A DNA stretch of 64,000 bases from Amphritea atlantica (GCF_900111095.1 NZ_FOGB01000009.1:135544-199543), one strand, 5' to 3'. Counted from the first letter of the stretch, positions 26,890 to 36,728 are shown. Notes: generated by a model from the sequence alone, not told the origin. Numbers and translations are program-made.

Positions 26890-27702
26890 CTAAAGCCCTT
26901 TCCGTTTAGCTTCGTCCCACCAGTGGTCCAGCTCATCAAGGGTGAACGCCTGCCAATCTCCAGAGGAGCGCTCGACCTGGTCTTCAATATAGTTAAAGCG
27001 ATTGGTAAACTTCTGATTGGTGTAGCGTAGCGCCGTCTCCGGATTAACCCCCATGTGACGGGCCAGATTCACCTGAGCAAACAGCAGATCGCCAAGTTCA
27101 TGCTCCATCTCCAGCTGATCACCGGCAGCGATCGCCTCGCGCAACTCCGCGATCTCCTCCTCGATCTTATCCAGCACTGGCAGCACATCCCCCCAGTCAA
27201 AACCGACCCGGGCAGCCCTTTTCTGCAATTTTTCAGCCCGGTTGAGTGCCGGTAGAGCCATTGGGATATCATCCAGCACCCGGGGTTCCTGATGTGGTTT
27301 TTCACCCCGCTCCTCTGCTTTGATCGCTTCCCAGGTCTCCTTGATCTGCTGCTCATCCAACGCCGTGGAACTGCGCCGACTGGTCAGGGTTCCCCCGGGA
27401 AAGACATGAGGGTGACGACGAATCAGTTTCTTTACCAGGGTATCGACGATATCGTCAAAATTATAACCCTGCTGCTCTTCCGCCAGACGGGCATAAAAGA
27501 TCACCTGAAACAACAGGTCTCCCAGTTCACCCTGCAGGTGCTGCCAATCCTGTCGTTCGATGGTATCGGCCACCTCATACGCCTCTTCAAGGGTATGGGG
27601 AACAATGCTGGCAAAATCCTGTTTCAGATCCCAGGGGCAACCATCCTCAGGGTCCCGCAGCCGGGCCATCAGCGTTTGCAGATCTTCAAGGGTATAACGC
27701 AT
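26890..27702 (-). CDS. mazG: Nucleoside triphosphate pyrophosphohydrolase MazG
   Basis: The 270-residue protein hydrolyses NTPs to NMP and pyrophosphate. It contains two tandem MazG domains, recognisable by CPWDLKQDFASIVPHTLEEAYE (about residues 21-42) and the paired EExxxE/ExxD metal-site helices (EELGDLLF-like: LQGELGDLLFQVIFYARL and MEHELGDLLFAQVNLARHMG). The start ATG overlaps the relA stop by one base (TGATG), giving translational coupling. In E. coli mazG is likewise found behind relA, and it can lower ppGpp levels. Confidence 0.95.
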   Translation of the reverse strand: MRYTLEDLQTLMARLRDPEDGCPWDLKQDFASIVPHTLEEAYEVADTIERQDWQHLQGELGDLLFQVIFYARLAEEQQGYNFDDIVDTLVKKLIRRHPHVFPGGTLTSRRSSTALDEQQIKETWEAIKAEERGEKPHQEPRVLDDIPMALPALNRAEKLQKRAARVGFDWGDVLPVLDKIEEEIAELREAIAAGDQLEMEHELGDLLFAQVNLARHMGVNPETALRYTNQKFTNRFNYIEDQVERSSGDWQAFTLDELDHWWDEAKRKGL

Positions 27703-29957
27703 CAGCGGGTACCACTCCGCTGTCGGTGCACCTCGGTAACGTTTGGAATCTGGTTGATCTTGTCCATAATTTTACCCAGCAGCTCGAGACGGCTGATCTC
27801 AATCGTCAGTGTCAGATAGGCAATATTGCTCTTCTTATCCGACTGAGTATTCGCGGCGATCAGGTTAACATTCTCGTTTGCCATCACCATCATCAGGTCG
27901 CGCAACAGACCTGCCCGGTCAAAGGCTTCCACATAGATATCCACCGGATAGGTTGACTCGCCCTCTTCTCCCCAACTAACTTCAACCATCCGCTCCCGTT
28001 CCTGCTGACGCAGCTGAAAAGCGTTGGTACAGTCATCCCGGTGAATAGAGACTCCCCGGCTTTTGGTGATATAACCGATAATCGGATCGCCCGGTACCGG
28101 CTTACAACACGGAGCAATAGTCGTCAGCAGATTACCCACCCCGCGTATTTTTATCCCTTCATAAACGGACTGAGAACGAACACTGCTGCCGGGCAATGCC
28201 AGATCCAGCTGTTCATCGTGATGATCCGTCTCAACCTGCTGTTGCGCGGCGTTGATCACTTGCGAAAGACGGATATCCCCGGCGCCCAGCGCAGCATACA
28301 TATCATCGGCAGAACGATGATTAACCGCCTTCGCCATCAGATCAAAATTAAGATCAGCATTTTCCAGCGCCAGACGACGGAACTCCCGGTCGATAATTTT
28401 CTTACCGGCGGCGGCGTTTTTGTCTTTATCCTGAAGTTTAAACCAGTGTTGAATCTTGGCCCGTGAACGGGCACTGGTGATATACCCCAGGTTTGGGTTG
28501 AGCCAGTCACGCCGCGGATGCTCTTCACTTGCGGTCAGGATCTCCACCTGATCGCCGGTCTGAAGCTGACGGGTCAGAGGGACGATCCGGCCATTCAGTT
28601 TTGCCCCGCGACAGCGGTGTCCCACTTCGGTATGCACCCGGTAAGCAAAATCGACTGGTGTCGAGCCCACCGGCATATCCACAACATGACCATCTGGGGT
28701 AAAGACATAAACCCGGTCATGGGCCACATCGCCACCGATTACCTCAGAAAACTCTTCAGTGCCTCCGAGATCCTCAGTCCACTCAAGCACCTGACGCAGC
28801 CAGGCGATCTTGTCTTCATAACTGGAACTTTGCGAGTGGGTATCGGTGCCCTTATAGAGCCAGTGCGCACAAACCCCTAACTCAGCCTCTTCATGCATCG
28901 AAAACGTCCGGATCTGAATCTCCAGCACTTTGCCTGATGGGCCAAATACCGCGGTATGCAGGGAACGATAACCGTTGGGTTTAGGCGATGCGATGTAGTC
29001 ATCAAACTCGTGGGGGATATTACGCCACAAGCCGTGAACAATACCCAGCACGGTATAACAGTCACGAATCTCCGGCACCAGGATGCGTACCGCACGGATG
29101 TCATAAACCTGGTTAAAGGCGATGTTCTTACGCTGCATTTTGCGCCAGATACTGTAGATGTGTTTGGCCCGCCCCATCACATCGCCATCAATATTGACCT
29201 TTTTCAACTCAGCATTAAGAATACTCACCGAATCTTCGATGAACTGCTGACGATCCAGGCGCTTCTCATCCAGCAATGACGCAATCTGCTTGTAGTCGTT
29301 GGGTTTGAGATAGCGAAATGAGAGATCTTCCAGTTCCCACTTGATATGACCGATGCCCAGCCGGTGAGCCAGCGGCGCATACACATCAAACACCTCCCGC
29401 GCCACCAGATAACGCTTCTTACGAGAGTCACTCTTAACACGACGAATAGCACAGGTGCGCTCGGCAATCTTAATCAGCACTACCCGCACATCATCAATCA
29501 TCGACACCAGCATTTTGCGGACGTTGTCCAGCGGGTTTCCGCTCTGGCCCAGCACATTCTCACGCCGGGGGTTCTGTCGACTGCCGATAGCCGCCATCTG
29601 CAACACGCCATCGATCAGCGTAGCAATTGTCTGACTGAAGCGACGGCGAATATCTTCCAGAGTGGTACGTTTTTCACGAACACTGCGATACAGGATGGCA
29701 GCAACCAGCGCATCCTGATCCTGATTCAGTTCAATAAGAATCTGGGCCATCTCCAGCCCGGTGAGATAACTGTCACTGTCTTTCCATGAATCTTCCGAAG
29801 GTTCAGCTTCCTCTTTCAGCTGTTTGGCATAAAGACAGGCCTGACGAACTGTATCTATATCCTTAACTTCAACCTGCTCCTGCAGCCTTTCCAGCCACAG
29901 ATCCAGATCGACACTACCGTCAGCATGTATTGGATGATCTTCGCGTACTTTTACCAC
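27702..29957 (-). CDS. relA: GTP pyrophosphokinase RelA (synthetase I)
   Basis: The 751-residue ribosome-associated enzyme makes (p)ppGpp in amino-acid starvation. Domains in order: a degenerate hydrolase domain (about 50-190; the HDxxED metal motif is missing), the synthetase domain (about 240-370; EFDDYIASPKPNGYRSLHT), TGS (about 405-465; DRVYVFTPDGHVVDMPVG), a helical/zinc-finger-type region and a C-terminal ACT domain (about 670-750). The EFDD charge motif is that of monofunctional RelA rather than the RxKD of bifunctional SpoT/Rel. It heads the relA-mazG operon. Confidence 0.95.
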   Translation of the reverse strand: MVKVREDHPIHADGSVDLDLWLERLQEQVEVKDIDTVRQACLYAKQLKEEAEPSEDSWKDSDSYLTGLEMAQILIELNQDQDALVAAILYRSVREKRTTLEDIRRRFSQTIATLIDGVLQMAAIGSRQNPRRENVLGQSGNPLDNVRKMLVSMIDDVRVVLIKIAERTCAIRRVKSDSRKKRYLVAREVFDVYAPLAHRLGIGHIKWELEDLSFRYLKPNDYKQIASLLDEKRLDRQQFIEDSVSILNAELKKVNIDGDVMGRAKHIYSIWRKMQRKNIAFNQVYDIRAVRILVPEIRDCYTVLGIVHGLWRNIPHEFDDYIASPKPNGYRSLHTAVFGPSGKVLEIQIRTFSMHEEAELGVCAHWLYKGTDTHSQSSSYEDKIAWLRQVLEWTEDLGGTEEFSEVIGGDVAHDRVYVFTPDGHVVDMPVGSTPVDFAYRVHTEVGHRCRGAKLNGRIVPLTRQLQTGDQVEILTASEEHPRRDWLNPNLGYITSARSRAKIQHWFKLQDKDKNAAAGKKIIDREFRRLALENADLNFDLMAKAVNHRSADDMYAALGAGDIRLSQVINAAQQQVETDHHDEQLDLALPGSSVRSQSVYEGIKIRGVGNLLTTIAPCCKPVPGDPIIGYITKSRGVSIHRDDCTNAFQLRQQERERMVEVSWGEEGESTYPVDIYVEAFDRAGLLRDLMMVMANENVNLIAANTQSDKKSNIAYLTLTIEISRLELLGKIMDKINQIPNVTEVHRQRSGTR

Positions 29958-30239
29958 AGCGCTAGCCGCTCCCTTCTATACCTTCGTGATGCCACTCATA
30001 TTGCGCTATCTGCACCCTGCTGATGACCACGTTATAACAGTAGCAGGGGCCAAAATATTATGAATCCATAGCACTTACAGCGGCCCATTTTAGTATTTCA
30101 GCCATGCAATAGCGAGTATGTTCCGTGGAAATCGGGGGATGCTGCCAGCAATCAGGATTGGGAAAACCAGCTTTATAAGTAAAAAAGAAAAACCGTGCTC
30201 AGATACCACAACACCTCTATGCCGACTCAGGGCCTGATC

Positions 30240-30881
30240 TCAGGAAGGTTTAACGGCGATTCCCGTCACCAGTTGTTTTACCAGCCGCGGAAAGGCGTGA
30301 TGCTGATAGCGTTGTAGCTGCGGCACCTCAAAACCAGCGCGGGAGATAAGCTCTGCGGTCTCCCGGTTCAGTTGGCAGCCCCCGGCACACCGTCGCCAGA
30401 AGGGATTAAGACGGTGTTGCCAGCGCTGTACTGTAACGTCATCAGACAACACATGCTCAAAGAATAGCAGTTGCCCACCCGGCCTGAGCACGCGATAAAT
30501 TTCCTGCAACACCTTTTGTGGATGAGGCACGGAACAGAGCACAAGAAAGCAAACTACTGTATCAAACTGGTTATCTGCCAACGGGATATCCATCGCATCA
30601 GCAACCAATAACTGAATTTTATTACGCTGAGCTTCCGGTAAAGCTGCCAGAACTGCGCAGGCTTTCTGCATCACCCCGGTATCAGGCTCAAGTGCATATA
30701 GTTCAGAGACCTGCCCCGGATAACAATCAAAGCTGGTGCCAGTACCTGCGCCAATCTCCAGCACGGCCCCTGTGGCATAGCTTAGTAGCTGCTCCCTTTC
30801 AGGCGCGACCACCTTCGATACCCGGTCCAGCAACCAGGGAAACAGCCAGCGATAATATGGATTGAATCGGCGTAGACTCAT
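30240..30881 (-). CDS. Class I SAM-dependent methyltransferase, METTL7-like
   Basis: The 213-residue protein has SAM motif I VLEIGAGTGTSFDCYPG (about residues 39-55), the acidic ALEPD after it, and a later segment VVCFLVLCSVPHPQKVLQEI, then RVLRPGGQLLFFEHV. Spacing and wording resemble the METTL7/TMT1 type (a YP after the glycine motif, LCSV, FFEHV, a Cys-x-Leu near the C-terminus) more than UbiE. METTL7 proteins methylate thiols in animals; the bacterial substrate is unknown. It is a single gene, divergent from the thioesterase 68 bases away. Confidence 0.75.
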   Translation of the reverse strand: MSLRRFNPYYRWLFPWLLDRVSKVVAPEREQLLSYATGAVLEIGAGTGTSFDCYPGQVSELYALEPDTGVMQKACAVLAALPEAQRNKIQLLVADAMDIPLADNQFDTVVCFLVLCSVPHPQKVLQEIYRVLRPGGQLLFFEHVLSDDVTVQRWQHRLNPFWRRCAGGCQLNRETAELISRAGFEVPQLQRYQHHAFPRLVKQLVTGIAVKPS

Positions 30882-30948
30882 CTCTTGGCATCCACTATTC
30901 TTGTACTGAAATTACGTACTTTTGTTTTACATTTCAGGAGCTTTACCT

Positions 30949-31380
30949 ATGGCACGTATCAAAATTGATATGCCCGAAAACTACAGTTTCACCACCGAAA
31001 TACCGGTACGTATCAGTGATATCAATTATGCTGGCCACCTCAGCAACGATTCTGTGTTATCCATCGTACATGAAGCGCGACTTCGTTATCTGAACTCCCA
31101 CAACTATACAGAGCAGGATATCGAGGGTTCAGGCATTATTATGACCGATTCGGTTATCGTCTATAAGGCCGAGAGTTTTTACGGTGACCTGATACAGATT
31201 GATATTACTGTGGGCGACTTCAATAAGTATGGCTGCGATATCTACTACCTTCTCAGCAATAAGAAGACAGCGGTCGAGATCGCCCATGTCAAAACCGGTA
31301 TCGTCTTTTTTGATTACACCGAAGGAAAGGTGGTGACCGTACCCGAAGGGTTTAAAGACAGAATCATCAAAGTGGTTTAA
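30949..31380 (+). CDS. Hotdog-fold acyl-CoA thioesterase family protein
   Basis: The 143-residue protein shows the 4HBT-type pattern: VRISDINYAGHLSNDSVLSI, then EARLRYL, with the Asp-x2-x2-His arrangement near residue 25. The frame is open upstream, but ATG 30949 has CAGGAG at 30935-30940. Proteins of this type hydrolyse acyl-CoA or similar thioesters in the cytoplasm. The substrate is unknown. It stands alone and is followed by a perfect hairpin terminator 100 bases on. Confidence 0.75.
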   Translation: MARIKIDMPENYSFTTEIPVRISDINYAGHLSNDSVLSIVHEARLRYLNSHNYTEQDIEGSGIIMTDSVIVYKAESFYGDLIQIDITVGDFNKYGCDIYYLLSNKKTAVEIAHVKTGIVFFDYTEGKVVTVPEGFKDRIIKVV

Positions 31381-31482
31381 ACATTCGAGTCTGACTGTTT
31401 AATAATTACTCAAAAAAATCAATTTAACTGGTTGAAAAAAATACAGAAACGACAACCTGAACGAATTTTAACCCACCGCCGT

Positions 31483-31505
31483 AAAGCCCCATAATATGGG
31501 GCTTT
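31483..31505 (+). terminator. Hairpin terminator after the thioesterase gene
   Basis: AAAGCCCC and GGGGCTTT pair perfectly over ATAATAT. Because the RHH gene converges from the right, it could stop transcription from both sides. Confidence 0.75.
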
Positions 31506-31600
31506 CACAGAGTTATCCTAGAGTTATTAACAGCCTTGTGACACTATTTCTGTTTATAAAAGGGGGATAACGTCCCATTGCCGGGGACGCAGTCCAACAC

Positions 31601-31795
31601 TCACTGATCGCCGTCCGACTCTTCACTAAAGACTTCATCGCGCCACTCGGGCCCCAGCTTCTCTTCAATATAATCACGAATCAGCTTACGCACCATTTGC
31701 GAAGGAGTGACATCATCTGCATTGCACAGCTTTTCAAAGGTCGCTTTCTTGTTCGGGTCAATCAGCAGTGTCAGCCGTGCCGTTCTCTTCTCCAT
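31601..31795 (-). CDS. Ribbon-helix-helix (CopG-type) small protein
   Basis: This 64-residue protein begins with a beta strand pattern TARLTLLIDPNKKATFEKLC, followed by helix-turn-helix-like TPSQMVRKLIRDYIEEKLG and an acidic tail ESDGDQ. This is the layout of CopG/Arc DNA-binding proteins. No toxin gene adjoins it, so an antitoxin role is not supported. It might regulate the divergent SulP gene 166 bases upstream or itself. The start ATG 31795 is followed by a convincing coding frame and preceded by AGGAGTTG. Confidence 0.75.
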   Translation of the reverse strand: MEKRTARLTLLIDPNKKATFEKLCNADDVTPSQMVRKLIRDYIEEKLGPEWRDEVFSEESDGDQ

Positions 31796-31961
31796 AACAA
31801 CTCCTCAAAACTATTTATGTTAATCATATTAACATTGATTTATACCCTGATGAACATGTAATGTAATCTATATTCTAACAACCACTCAATCGAATCCGGG
31901 GCCATATTGCCGGCCGCAGCGTCTCAAGTTCGCTGTAACCGCTTAGCGAGAGCAATTATTC

Positions 31962-33710
31962 ATGTCGCATCGTTTACATCTGCACAGTATTAAGCCTTTC
32001 AGCGCACTGCGTGAGTGCCTTAAAGAGGGCTATACCCTGGCTACCCTATACCAGGATCTGATGGCGGGCATCACGGTTGGCATCATCGCCATTCCATTAT
32101 CGATGGCGCTGGCGATAGCCAGCGGTGTACCACCCCAGTACGGCCTCTATACCGCCATCATCGCCGGTATTCTGATCCCGCTGACCGGCGGTTCCCGTTA
32201 TAGCATATCCGGCCCGACTGCGGCCTTTGTCGTGATTTTGTATCCCGTGGCTCAGCAGTTCGGACTCAGTGGACTGCTGATCGCCTCGCTGATGGCTGGC
32301 GTTATGATGGTGATGATGGCGCTGAGTCGACTGGGTCGTCTGATTGAGTACATTCCGGAACCGGTCACCCTGGGCTTCACTTCAGGCATTGCAGTAGTGA
32401 TCGCCACCCTGCAGATGAAGGACTTTCTGGGGCTCGAGCTACAGGAGATGCCGGAAAAATATATCGACAAAGTACTCGCCCTGTTTAATGCATTACCCAC
32501 TCTGGAACCCGCCGAGTTTATTGTCGGGGCCACAACCCTGGCGGTATTAATCGTCTGGCCCCGGTTACGCCTCCCGATTCCGGGTCACCTGCCAGCCGTT
32601 GCCATCGGAGTAGCACTGTCTTTACTGCTGGCCAATGCCGGCTTTGATCTCCAGACCATCGGTTCCCGTTTCAACTATCAACTGGCCGATGGCACCATCG
32701 GTCAGGGCATTCCTCCGGTCCTGCCCGAATTCAACTGGCCCTGGCTGCAACCAGGCCCGGATGGGCAACCGATCGACTGGGATTTCCATAAACTGACAGC
32801 ACTGATTCCGATCGCCTTTTCAATTGCGATGCTGGGGGCCATTGAATCACTACTCTGTGCAGTGGTGCTGGACGGTATGAGTGGCAAGCGCCATCACTCC
32901 AATGTCGAACTGCTGGGTCAGGGCGTTGGCAATCTGGTAACTCCCTGGTTTGGCGGTATTACCGCAACAGCAGCCATCGCCCGCTCTGCTGCCAACTACC
33001 GCGCCGGTGCTCAGTCCCCCCTGGCGGCCGTTATTCATGGTCTGATAGTACTCGTCAGCCTGCTGATACTGGCGCCCTGGCTGGCGTATATACCGATGGC
33101 CTCAATGGCGGCGATGCTGTTGATGGTCGCCTGGAATATGAGTGAAGCGCCGAAAGTGATGGAGCTTCTTAAAAAAGCGCCCTCCGGGGATATTCTGGTG
33201 CTGCTGACCTGTTTCTCTCTGACCGTGATGATCGATATGGTGGTGGCGATCTCCTTCGGTATCGTCCTCGCTTCCCTGCTGTTCATGCGGGATATCGCCC
33301 AGATGACCCGGGTGATCGAGATCAGCGATAACCGCAAACATGTCCCCGACACGCTGCCTGATGACTGGGGCGTATATAAAATCAGCGGGCCGCTGTTTTT
33401 TGCCGCCGCCGACAGAATATTCTCGGAAATGTTATTGCTCACCGAGCATAAGCAGCGTGTCATCCTCTATATGGATGCCGTGCCAATACTGGATGCCGGC
33501 GGATTGTCTGCGCTGAATCATTTTCTGGAGGCAAAGTTCAGGACGGGTAGCTTTGTTATTATCGCCGACCTGCAATTTCAACCCCTGAAAAACATCGCTA
33601 AAGCGGGACTGAAACCAATCGATCAGACGCTGGTTTTCACACCGACGCTGGCTGAAGCGATTGAGGTTGCTGGTGCCAAAGTCACACAGGCAAATGCCCT
33701 GCCTCAATAA
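31962..33710 (+). CDS. SulP family anion transporter with STAS domain (DauA-like)
   Basis: The 582-residue inner-membrane protein has about 12-14 membrane helices and the SulP signature LMAGITVGIIAIPLSMALAI followed by ASGVPPQYGLYTAIIAG, plus YSISGPTAAF. A C-terminal STAS domain occupies about 450-570 (VYKISGPLFFAAADRIFSEM, VILYMDAVPILDAGGLSAL). Length and order match E. coli DauA (YchM), a C4-dicarboxylate transporter, but SulP members also carry bicarbonate or sulfate. No carbonic anhydrase gene adjoins it, so the substrate is open. A bidirectional terminator separates it from dnaB. Confidence 0.88.
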   Translation: MSHRLHLHSIKPFSALRECLKEGYTLATLYQDLMAGITVGIIAIPLSMALAIASGVPPQYGLYTAIIAGILIPLTGGSRYSISGPTAAFVVILYPVAQQFGLSGLLIASLMAGVMMVMMALSRLGRLIEYIPEPVTLGFTSGIAVVIATLQMKDFLGLELQEMPEKYIDKVLALFNALPTLEPAEFIVGATTLAVLIVWPRLRLPIPGHLPAVAIGVALSLLLANAGFDLQTIGSRFNYQLADGTIGQGIPPVLPEFNWPWLQPGPDGQPIDWDFHKLTALIPIAFSIAMLGAIESLLCAVVLDGMSGKRHHSNVELLGQGVGNLVTPWFGGITATAAIARSAANYRAGAQSPLAAVIHGLIVLVSLLILAPWLAYIPMASMAAMLLMVAWNMSEAPKVMELLKKAPSGDILVLLTCFSLTVMIDMVVAISFGIVLASLLFMRDIAQMTRVIEISDNRKHVPDTLPDDWGVYKISGPLFFAAADRIFSEMLLLTEHKQRVILYMDAVPILDAGGLSALNHFLEAKFRTGSFVIIADLQFQPLKNIAKAGLKPIDQTLVFTPTLAEAIEVAGAKVTQANALPQ

Positions 33711-33775
33711 CAAGACGCGGGCAAAACAGGGCTTATTGACATCCCCTGTTTTCAGATGGGCAGCGCTCAGAAAGC

Positions 33776-33805
33776 AAAAAAACCGCCAGAGATGGCGGTT
33801 TTTTT
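33776..33805. terminator. Bidirectional terminator between the SulP gene and dnaB
   Basis: Seven A residues plus CCGCC pair perfectly with GGCGG plus seven T residues over the loop AGAGAT. The two genes converge here, and the A and T runs suit both directions. Confidence 0.92.
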
Positions 33806-33832
33806 CACAGGGCCAACGCCTCTGATGACTTT

Positions 33833-35215
33833 CTATTCGTAGTCCTGATAGGCCATCGGAGCCAGGTTCTCAAACTTGGTAAACTGACCAATAAACGCCA
33901 GACGATTACTACCGATAGGACCATTACGCTGCTTACCAATGATGATCTCGGCTATGCCCTTATCCGGAGAGTCCTCGTTGTAGACCTCATCCCGGTAGAT
34001 AAACATGATCACGTCGGCATCCTGCTCGATCGCACCGGATTCCCGCAGGTCTGAGTTAACAGGACGTTTATTGGGTCGCTGCTCCAGCGCACGGTTGAGC
34101 TGCGACAGCGCAACAACCGGGCATTCCAGCTCTTTAGCCAGCGCCTTGAGAGAGCGGGAGATCTCGGAAATCTCCGCTGTACGGCCCTCACTACTGCCCC
34201 CTTTCAGCTGCATCAACTGAAGGTAATCCACCATGATCAGAGCGATATCACCATGTTCCCGAACAATACGCCGGGCACGGTTGCGCATCTCTGTCGGGCT
34301 GATACCGGCAGTGTCATCAATAAACAGCGGCTTATCCCGCAACATATTCACAGCCGTGGTCAGACGGGGCCAGTCATCCTCTTCCAGTTTACCGGAACGC
34401 ACCCGGGTCTGGTTGATCCGCCCAAGGGAGGAGAGCATCCGCGTGACCAACTGGTCGGCAGGCATCTCGAGGCTGAATACCAGTACCGGTTTATCCTGCG
34501 CCATCAGGGCATTTTCGACCAGGTTCATGGCAAAGGTGGTTTTACCCATGGAGGGACGGGCTGCCACGATGATCAGGTCGGAAGGTTGCAAACCTCCGGT
34601 GGATTTATCCAACTCTTCAAACCCGGTGGTAACTCCGGTCATCGAGCCTTCGGAGTTAAACAGTTCATCAATCTTATCCACCGCTTTTTTCAGCAGCGGA
34701 TTGACGCCGACAGGACCACCCTCGTTGGGCCGATCCTCGGCGATCTGAAAGATCTTCTGTTCCGCTTCACTGAGGATATCCGTACCTGGACGCCCTTCCG
34801 GCATAAAGGCGCTTTCGGCAATCTCGTGGGCAACGGTAATCATCTTGCGCAACAGCGCCCGGTCACGAACGATCTCGGCATAGGCACGGATATTAGACGC
34901 GCTGGGGGTATTTCGGGCCAGTTCAACCAGGTAGTCCAGCCCTCCCGCCGCATCCAGATTTCCGGTGCGGTCCAGCTCTTCAGAGATGGTGACCACATCG
35001 ATCGGCTGCATATTATTAACCAGCTTCTCAATCGTACGAAAGATCAGCCGGTGATCGTGACGGTAAAACTGATCTTCCAGCACGATCTCTGAAACCGCAT
35101 CCCAGGCGTTATTATCCAGCATCAGCCCGCCGAGTACGGACTGTTCAGCTTCCTGCGAGTGAGGAGGAACTTTTACCCCCTCCATATCGGCTGAATCAGG
35201 ATCCAGATAATCCAT
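33833..35215 (-). CDS. dnaB: Replicative DNA helicase DnaB
   Basis: The 460-residue hexameric helicase unwinds DNA at the replication fork. It has the N-terminal primase-interacting domain (SQEAEQSVLGGLMLDNNAWD), a linker, and the RecA-like C-terminal domain with Walker A ARPSMGKTTFA (about residues 219-229), Walker B LIMVDYLQLM and the arginine-finger region QRNGPIG. No intein is present. It lies downstream of rpsF-rpsR-rplI, a common gammaproteobacterial arrangement, but is separated from rplI by a terminator hairpin. Confidence 0.97.
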   Translation of the reverse strand: MDYLDPDSADMEGVKVPPHSQEAEQSVLGGLMLDNNAWDAVSEIVLEDQFYRHDHRLIFRTIEKLVNNMQPIDVVTISEELDRTGNLDAAGGLDYLVELARNTPSASNIRAYAEIVRDRALLRKMITVAHEIAESAFMPEGRPGTDILSEAEQKIFQIAEDRPNEGGPVGVNPLLKKAVDKIDELFNSEGSMTGVTTGFEELDKSTGGLQPSDLIIVAARPSMGKTTFAMNLVENALMAQDKPVLVFSLEMPADQLVTRMLSSLGRINQTRVRSGKLEEDDWPRLTTAVNMLRDKPLFIDDTAGISPTEMRNRARRIVREHGDIALIMVDYLQLMQLKGGSSEGRTAEISEISRSLKALAKELECPVVALSQLNRALEQRPNKRPVNSDLRESGAIEQDADVIMFIYRDEVYNEDSPDKGIAEIIIGKQRNGPIGSNRLAFIGQFTKFENLAPMAYQDYE

Positions 35216-35272
35216 AAAACTTTATACCTCAACACACAGAATACCCGCTTCAGATCCCCTTGGCCTGAAACG

Positions 35273-35309
35273 AAAAAAGCACTGCGCAGTATAATACTAC
35301 GCAGTGCTT
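35273..35309 (-). terminator. Terminator of the rpsF-rpsR-rplI operon
   Basis: On the minus strand a 16-bp stem (AAGCACTGCGTAGTAT with ATACTGCGCAGTGCTT, one wobble) with a single unpaired base is followed by TTTT. It lies between rplI and dnaB and should reduce read-through into dnaB. Confidence 0.85.
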
Positions 35310-35354
35310 CTTAACTCACCCGCTGATCTGAAAGATTCAGATCAAAAGCAGTGC

Positions 35355-35801
35355 TTACTCGCCAACAACAACGATGCCGACAGTAGCAGTCACTTCTGGG
35401 TGCAGCTGGATAGCAACTTCGAACTCACCAGTGGTACGCAGCGCACCTTCTGGCAGACGAACTTCACTCTTAGCAACTTCGATACCTGAAGCGGAGATCG
35501 CATCAGCGATATCTGCAGTACCGATAGAACCGAACAGCTTGCCCTCTTCGCCCGCTTTAGCAACGATAGACAGTTCAATTTCGTTCAGTTGTTCAGCACG
35601 CGCCTGAGCAGAGTTCAGCTTCTCAGATGCAGCAGATTCCAGTTCAGCACGACGTGCTTCAAAAGCTTCCAGATTAGCCGCTGTAGCAGGAACCGCTTTT
35701 CCAAAAGGAAGCAGGTAGTTACGACCGTAACCACGCTTAACGGTTACCTTGTCACCCAGGCTACCCAGTTTGCCAATTTTCTCGAGCAGGATAACTTCCA
35801 T
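35355..35801 (-). CDS. rplI: 50S ribosomal protein L9
   Basis: The 148-residue protein binds 23S rRNA at the base of the L1 stalk. It has the N-terminal domain [20 protein letters not shown] (family hallmark VILLexVxxLG), the long connecting helix rich in Ala/Glu (about 45-75) and the C-terminal domain [16 protein letters not shown]. Length is normal. It is the third gene of the ribosomal operon, 119 bases after rpsR. Confidence 0.97.
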   Translation of the reverse strand: MEVILLEKIGKLGSLGDKVTVKRGYGRNYLLPFGKAVPATAANLEAFEARRAELESAASEKLNSAQARAEQLNEIELSIVAKAGEEGKLFGSIGTADIADAISASGIEVAKSEVRLPEGALRTTGEFEVAIQLHPEVTATVGIVVVGE

Positions 35802-35920
35802 CTCGCAAACCTCTATTTTTACTCTCGCCTGTCAGCGTCTGACACTCACAGGCTGAAACTTGTTTAATCACCTGCACACATATTTCACATACCTGAATAT
35901 GTGCCGCAGGTTAACCGTTA

Positions 35921-36148
35921 TTACTGGTGGCTGTCAGTGTATGGCAGCAGTGCAACGTAACGTGCACGCTTAATAGCTGTTGCCAGCTGACGCTGATAAC
36001 GAGCCTTAGTACCAGTGATACGGCTAGGTACGATTTTACCGGTTTCAGTAATGTAACCTTTCAGGGTGTCCAGATCTTTGTAATCGATCTCAGTAACGCC
36101 TTCAGCGGTAAAACGGCAGAATTTTCTACGACGGAAAAAACGAGCCAT
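35921..36148 (-). CDS. rpsR: 30S ribosomal protein S18
   Basis: This 75-residue protein, [20 protein letters not shown] to PYTDSHQ, is nearly identical to E. coli S18 in length and sequence. It pairs with S6 on the platform of the 30S subunit. It follows rpsF by 32 bases; the priB gene found between them in enterobacteria is absent. Confidence 0.97.
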   Translation of the reverse strand: MARFFRRRKFCRFTAEGVTEIDYKDLDTLKGYITETGKIVPSRITGTKARYQRQLATAIKRARYVALLPYTDSHQ

Positions 36149-36180
36149 GGTATATCTCCTCTAAATATGGGTTAAACCGA

Positions 36181-36624
36181 TTACTCGGCAGCAGCTTCTT
36201 CAGCAGCTGGCGCATCAGCAGCCGGAGCTTCTGCAGCAGGTGCTTCAGTCGCTTCAGCAGGCTTTTCAGAACGCTCTTCGCGACGTGGACGACGCTCTTC
36301 ACGGCCTTCAGCAGCTTTAATTGGAGATACTTCAGTAACCGCATCTTTACGACGAACAACCATGTTACGGATAACCGCATCGTTGTAACGGAAGATGTTG
36401 GTTAGCTCGTCCAGAGTTTCCTGAGCACACTCAACGTTCATCAGAACGTAGTGAGCTTTATGGATCTTGTTAATTGGGTATGCCAGGTGGCGACGACCCC
36501 AATCTTCCAGACGGTGGATTTTACCTTCAGATTCTTCAATCAGCTTGGTATAACGCTCAACCATAGCTGGAACCTGCTCACTCTGATTCGGGTGAACCAG
36601 AAAAACGATTTCGTAATGACGCAT
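36181..36624 (-). CDS. rpsF: 30S ribosomal protein S6
   Basis: The 147-residue protein begins [19 protein letters not shown], the S6 hallmark, with ATG 36624 preceded by AAGGAG on the minus strand; the longer open frame upstream is not coding. After the normal S6 domain (about 1-105) comes an Arg/Glu-rich stretch and an Ala/Pro/Glu tail (repeats like [17 protein letters not shown]) of about 30 residues, longer than in E. coli. It is the first gene of the rpsF-rpsR-rplI operon. S6 modification by RimK acts on the C-terminal tail in E. coli; here the tail ends AAAE. Confidence 0.96.
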   Translation of the reverse strand: MRHYEIVFLVHPNQSEQVPAMVERYTKLIEESEGKIHRLEDWGRRHLAYPINKIHKAHYVLMNVECAQETLDELTNIFRYNDAVIRNMVVRRKDAVTEVSPIKAAEGREERRPRREERSEKPAEATEAPAAEAPAADAPAAEEAAAE

Positions 36625-36728
36625 TAATTGCTCCTTACGGTTTATACAGCCTTCAGCCGCATCGAAAAACGGTAGAAAGCAAGGAGTTAGAGTTAGTTTC
36701 CTCAATGGCATAGCCAACGGGAGGCGAA

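Noticed and set aside
31601..31795. Antitoxin of a toxin-antitoxin pair
   Set aside because: The RHH protein has no adjacent toxin-sized gene on the same strand.
36625..36728. S6:S18-binding RNA motif in the rpsF leader
   Set aside because: Short CCG/CGG stems exist but the full bulged motif could not be confirmed without a covariance search, so it is not listed as a feature.
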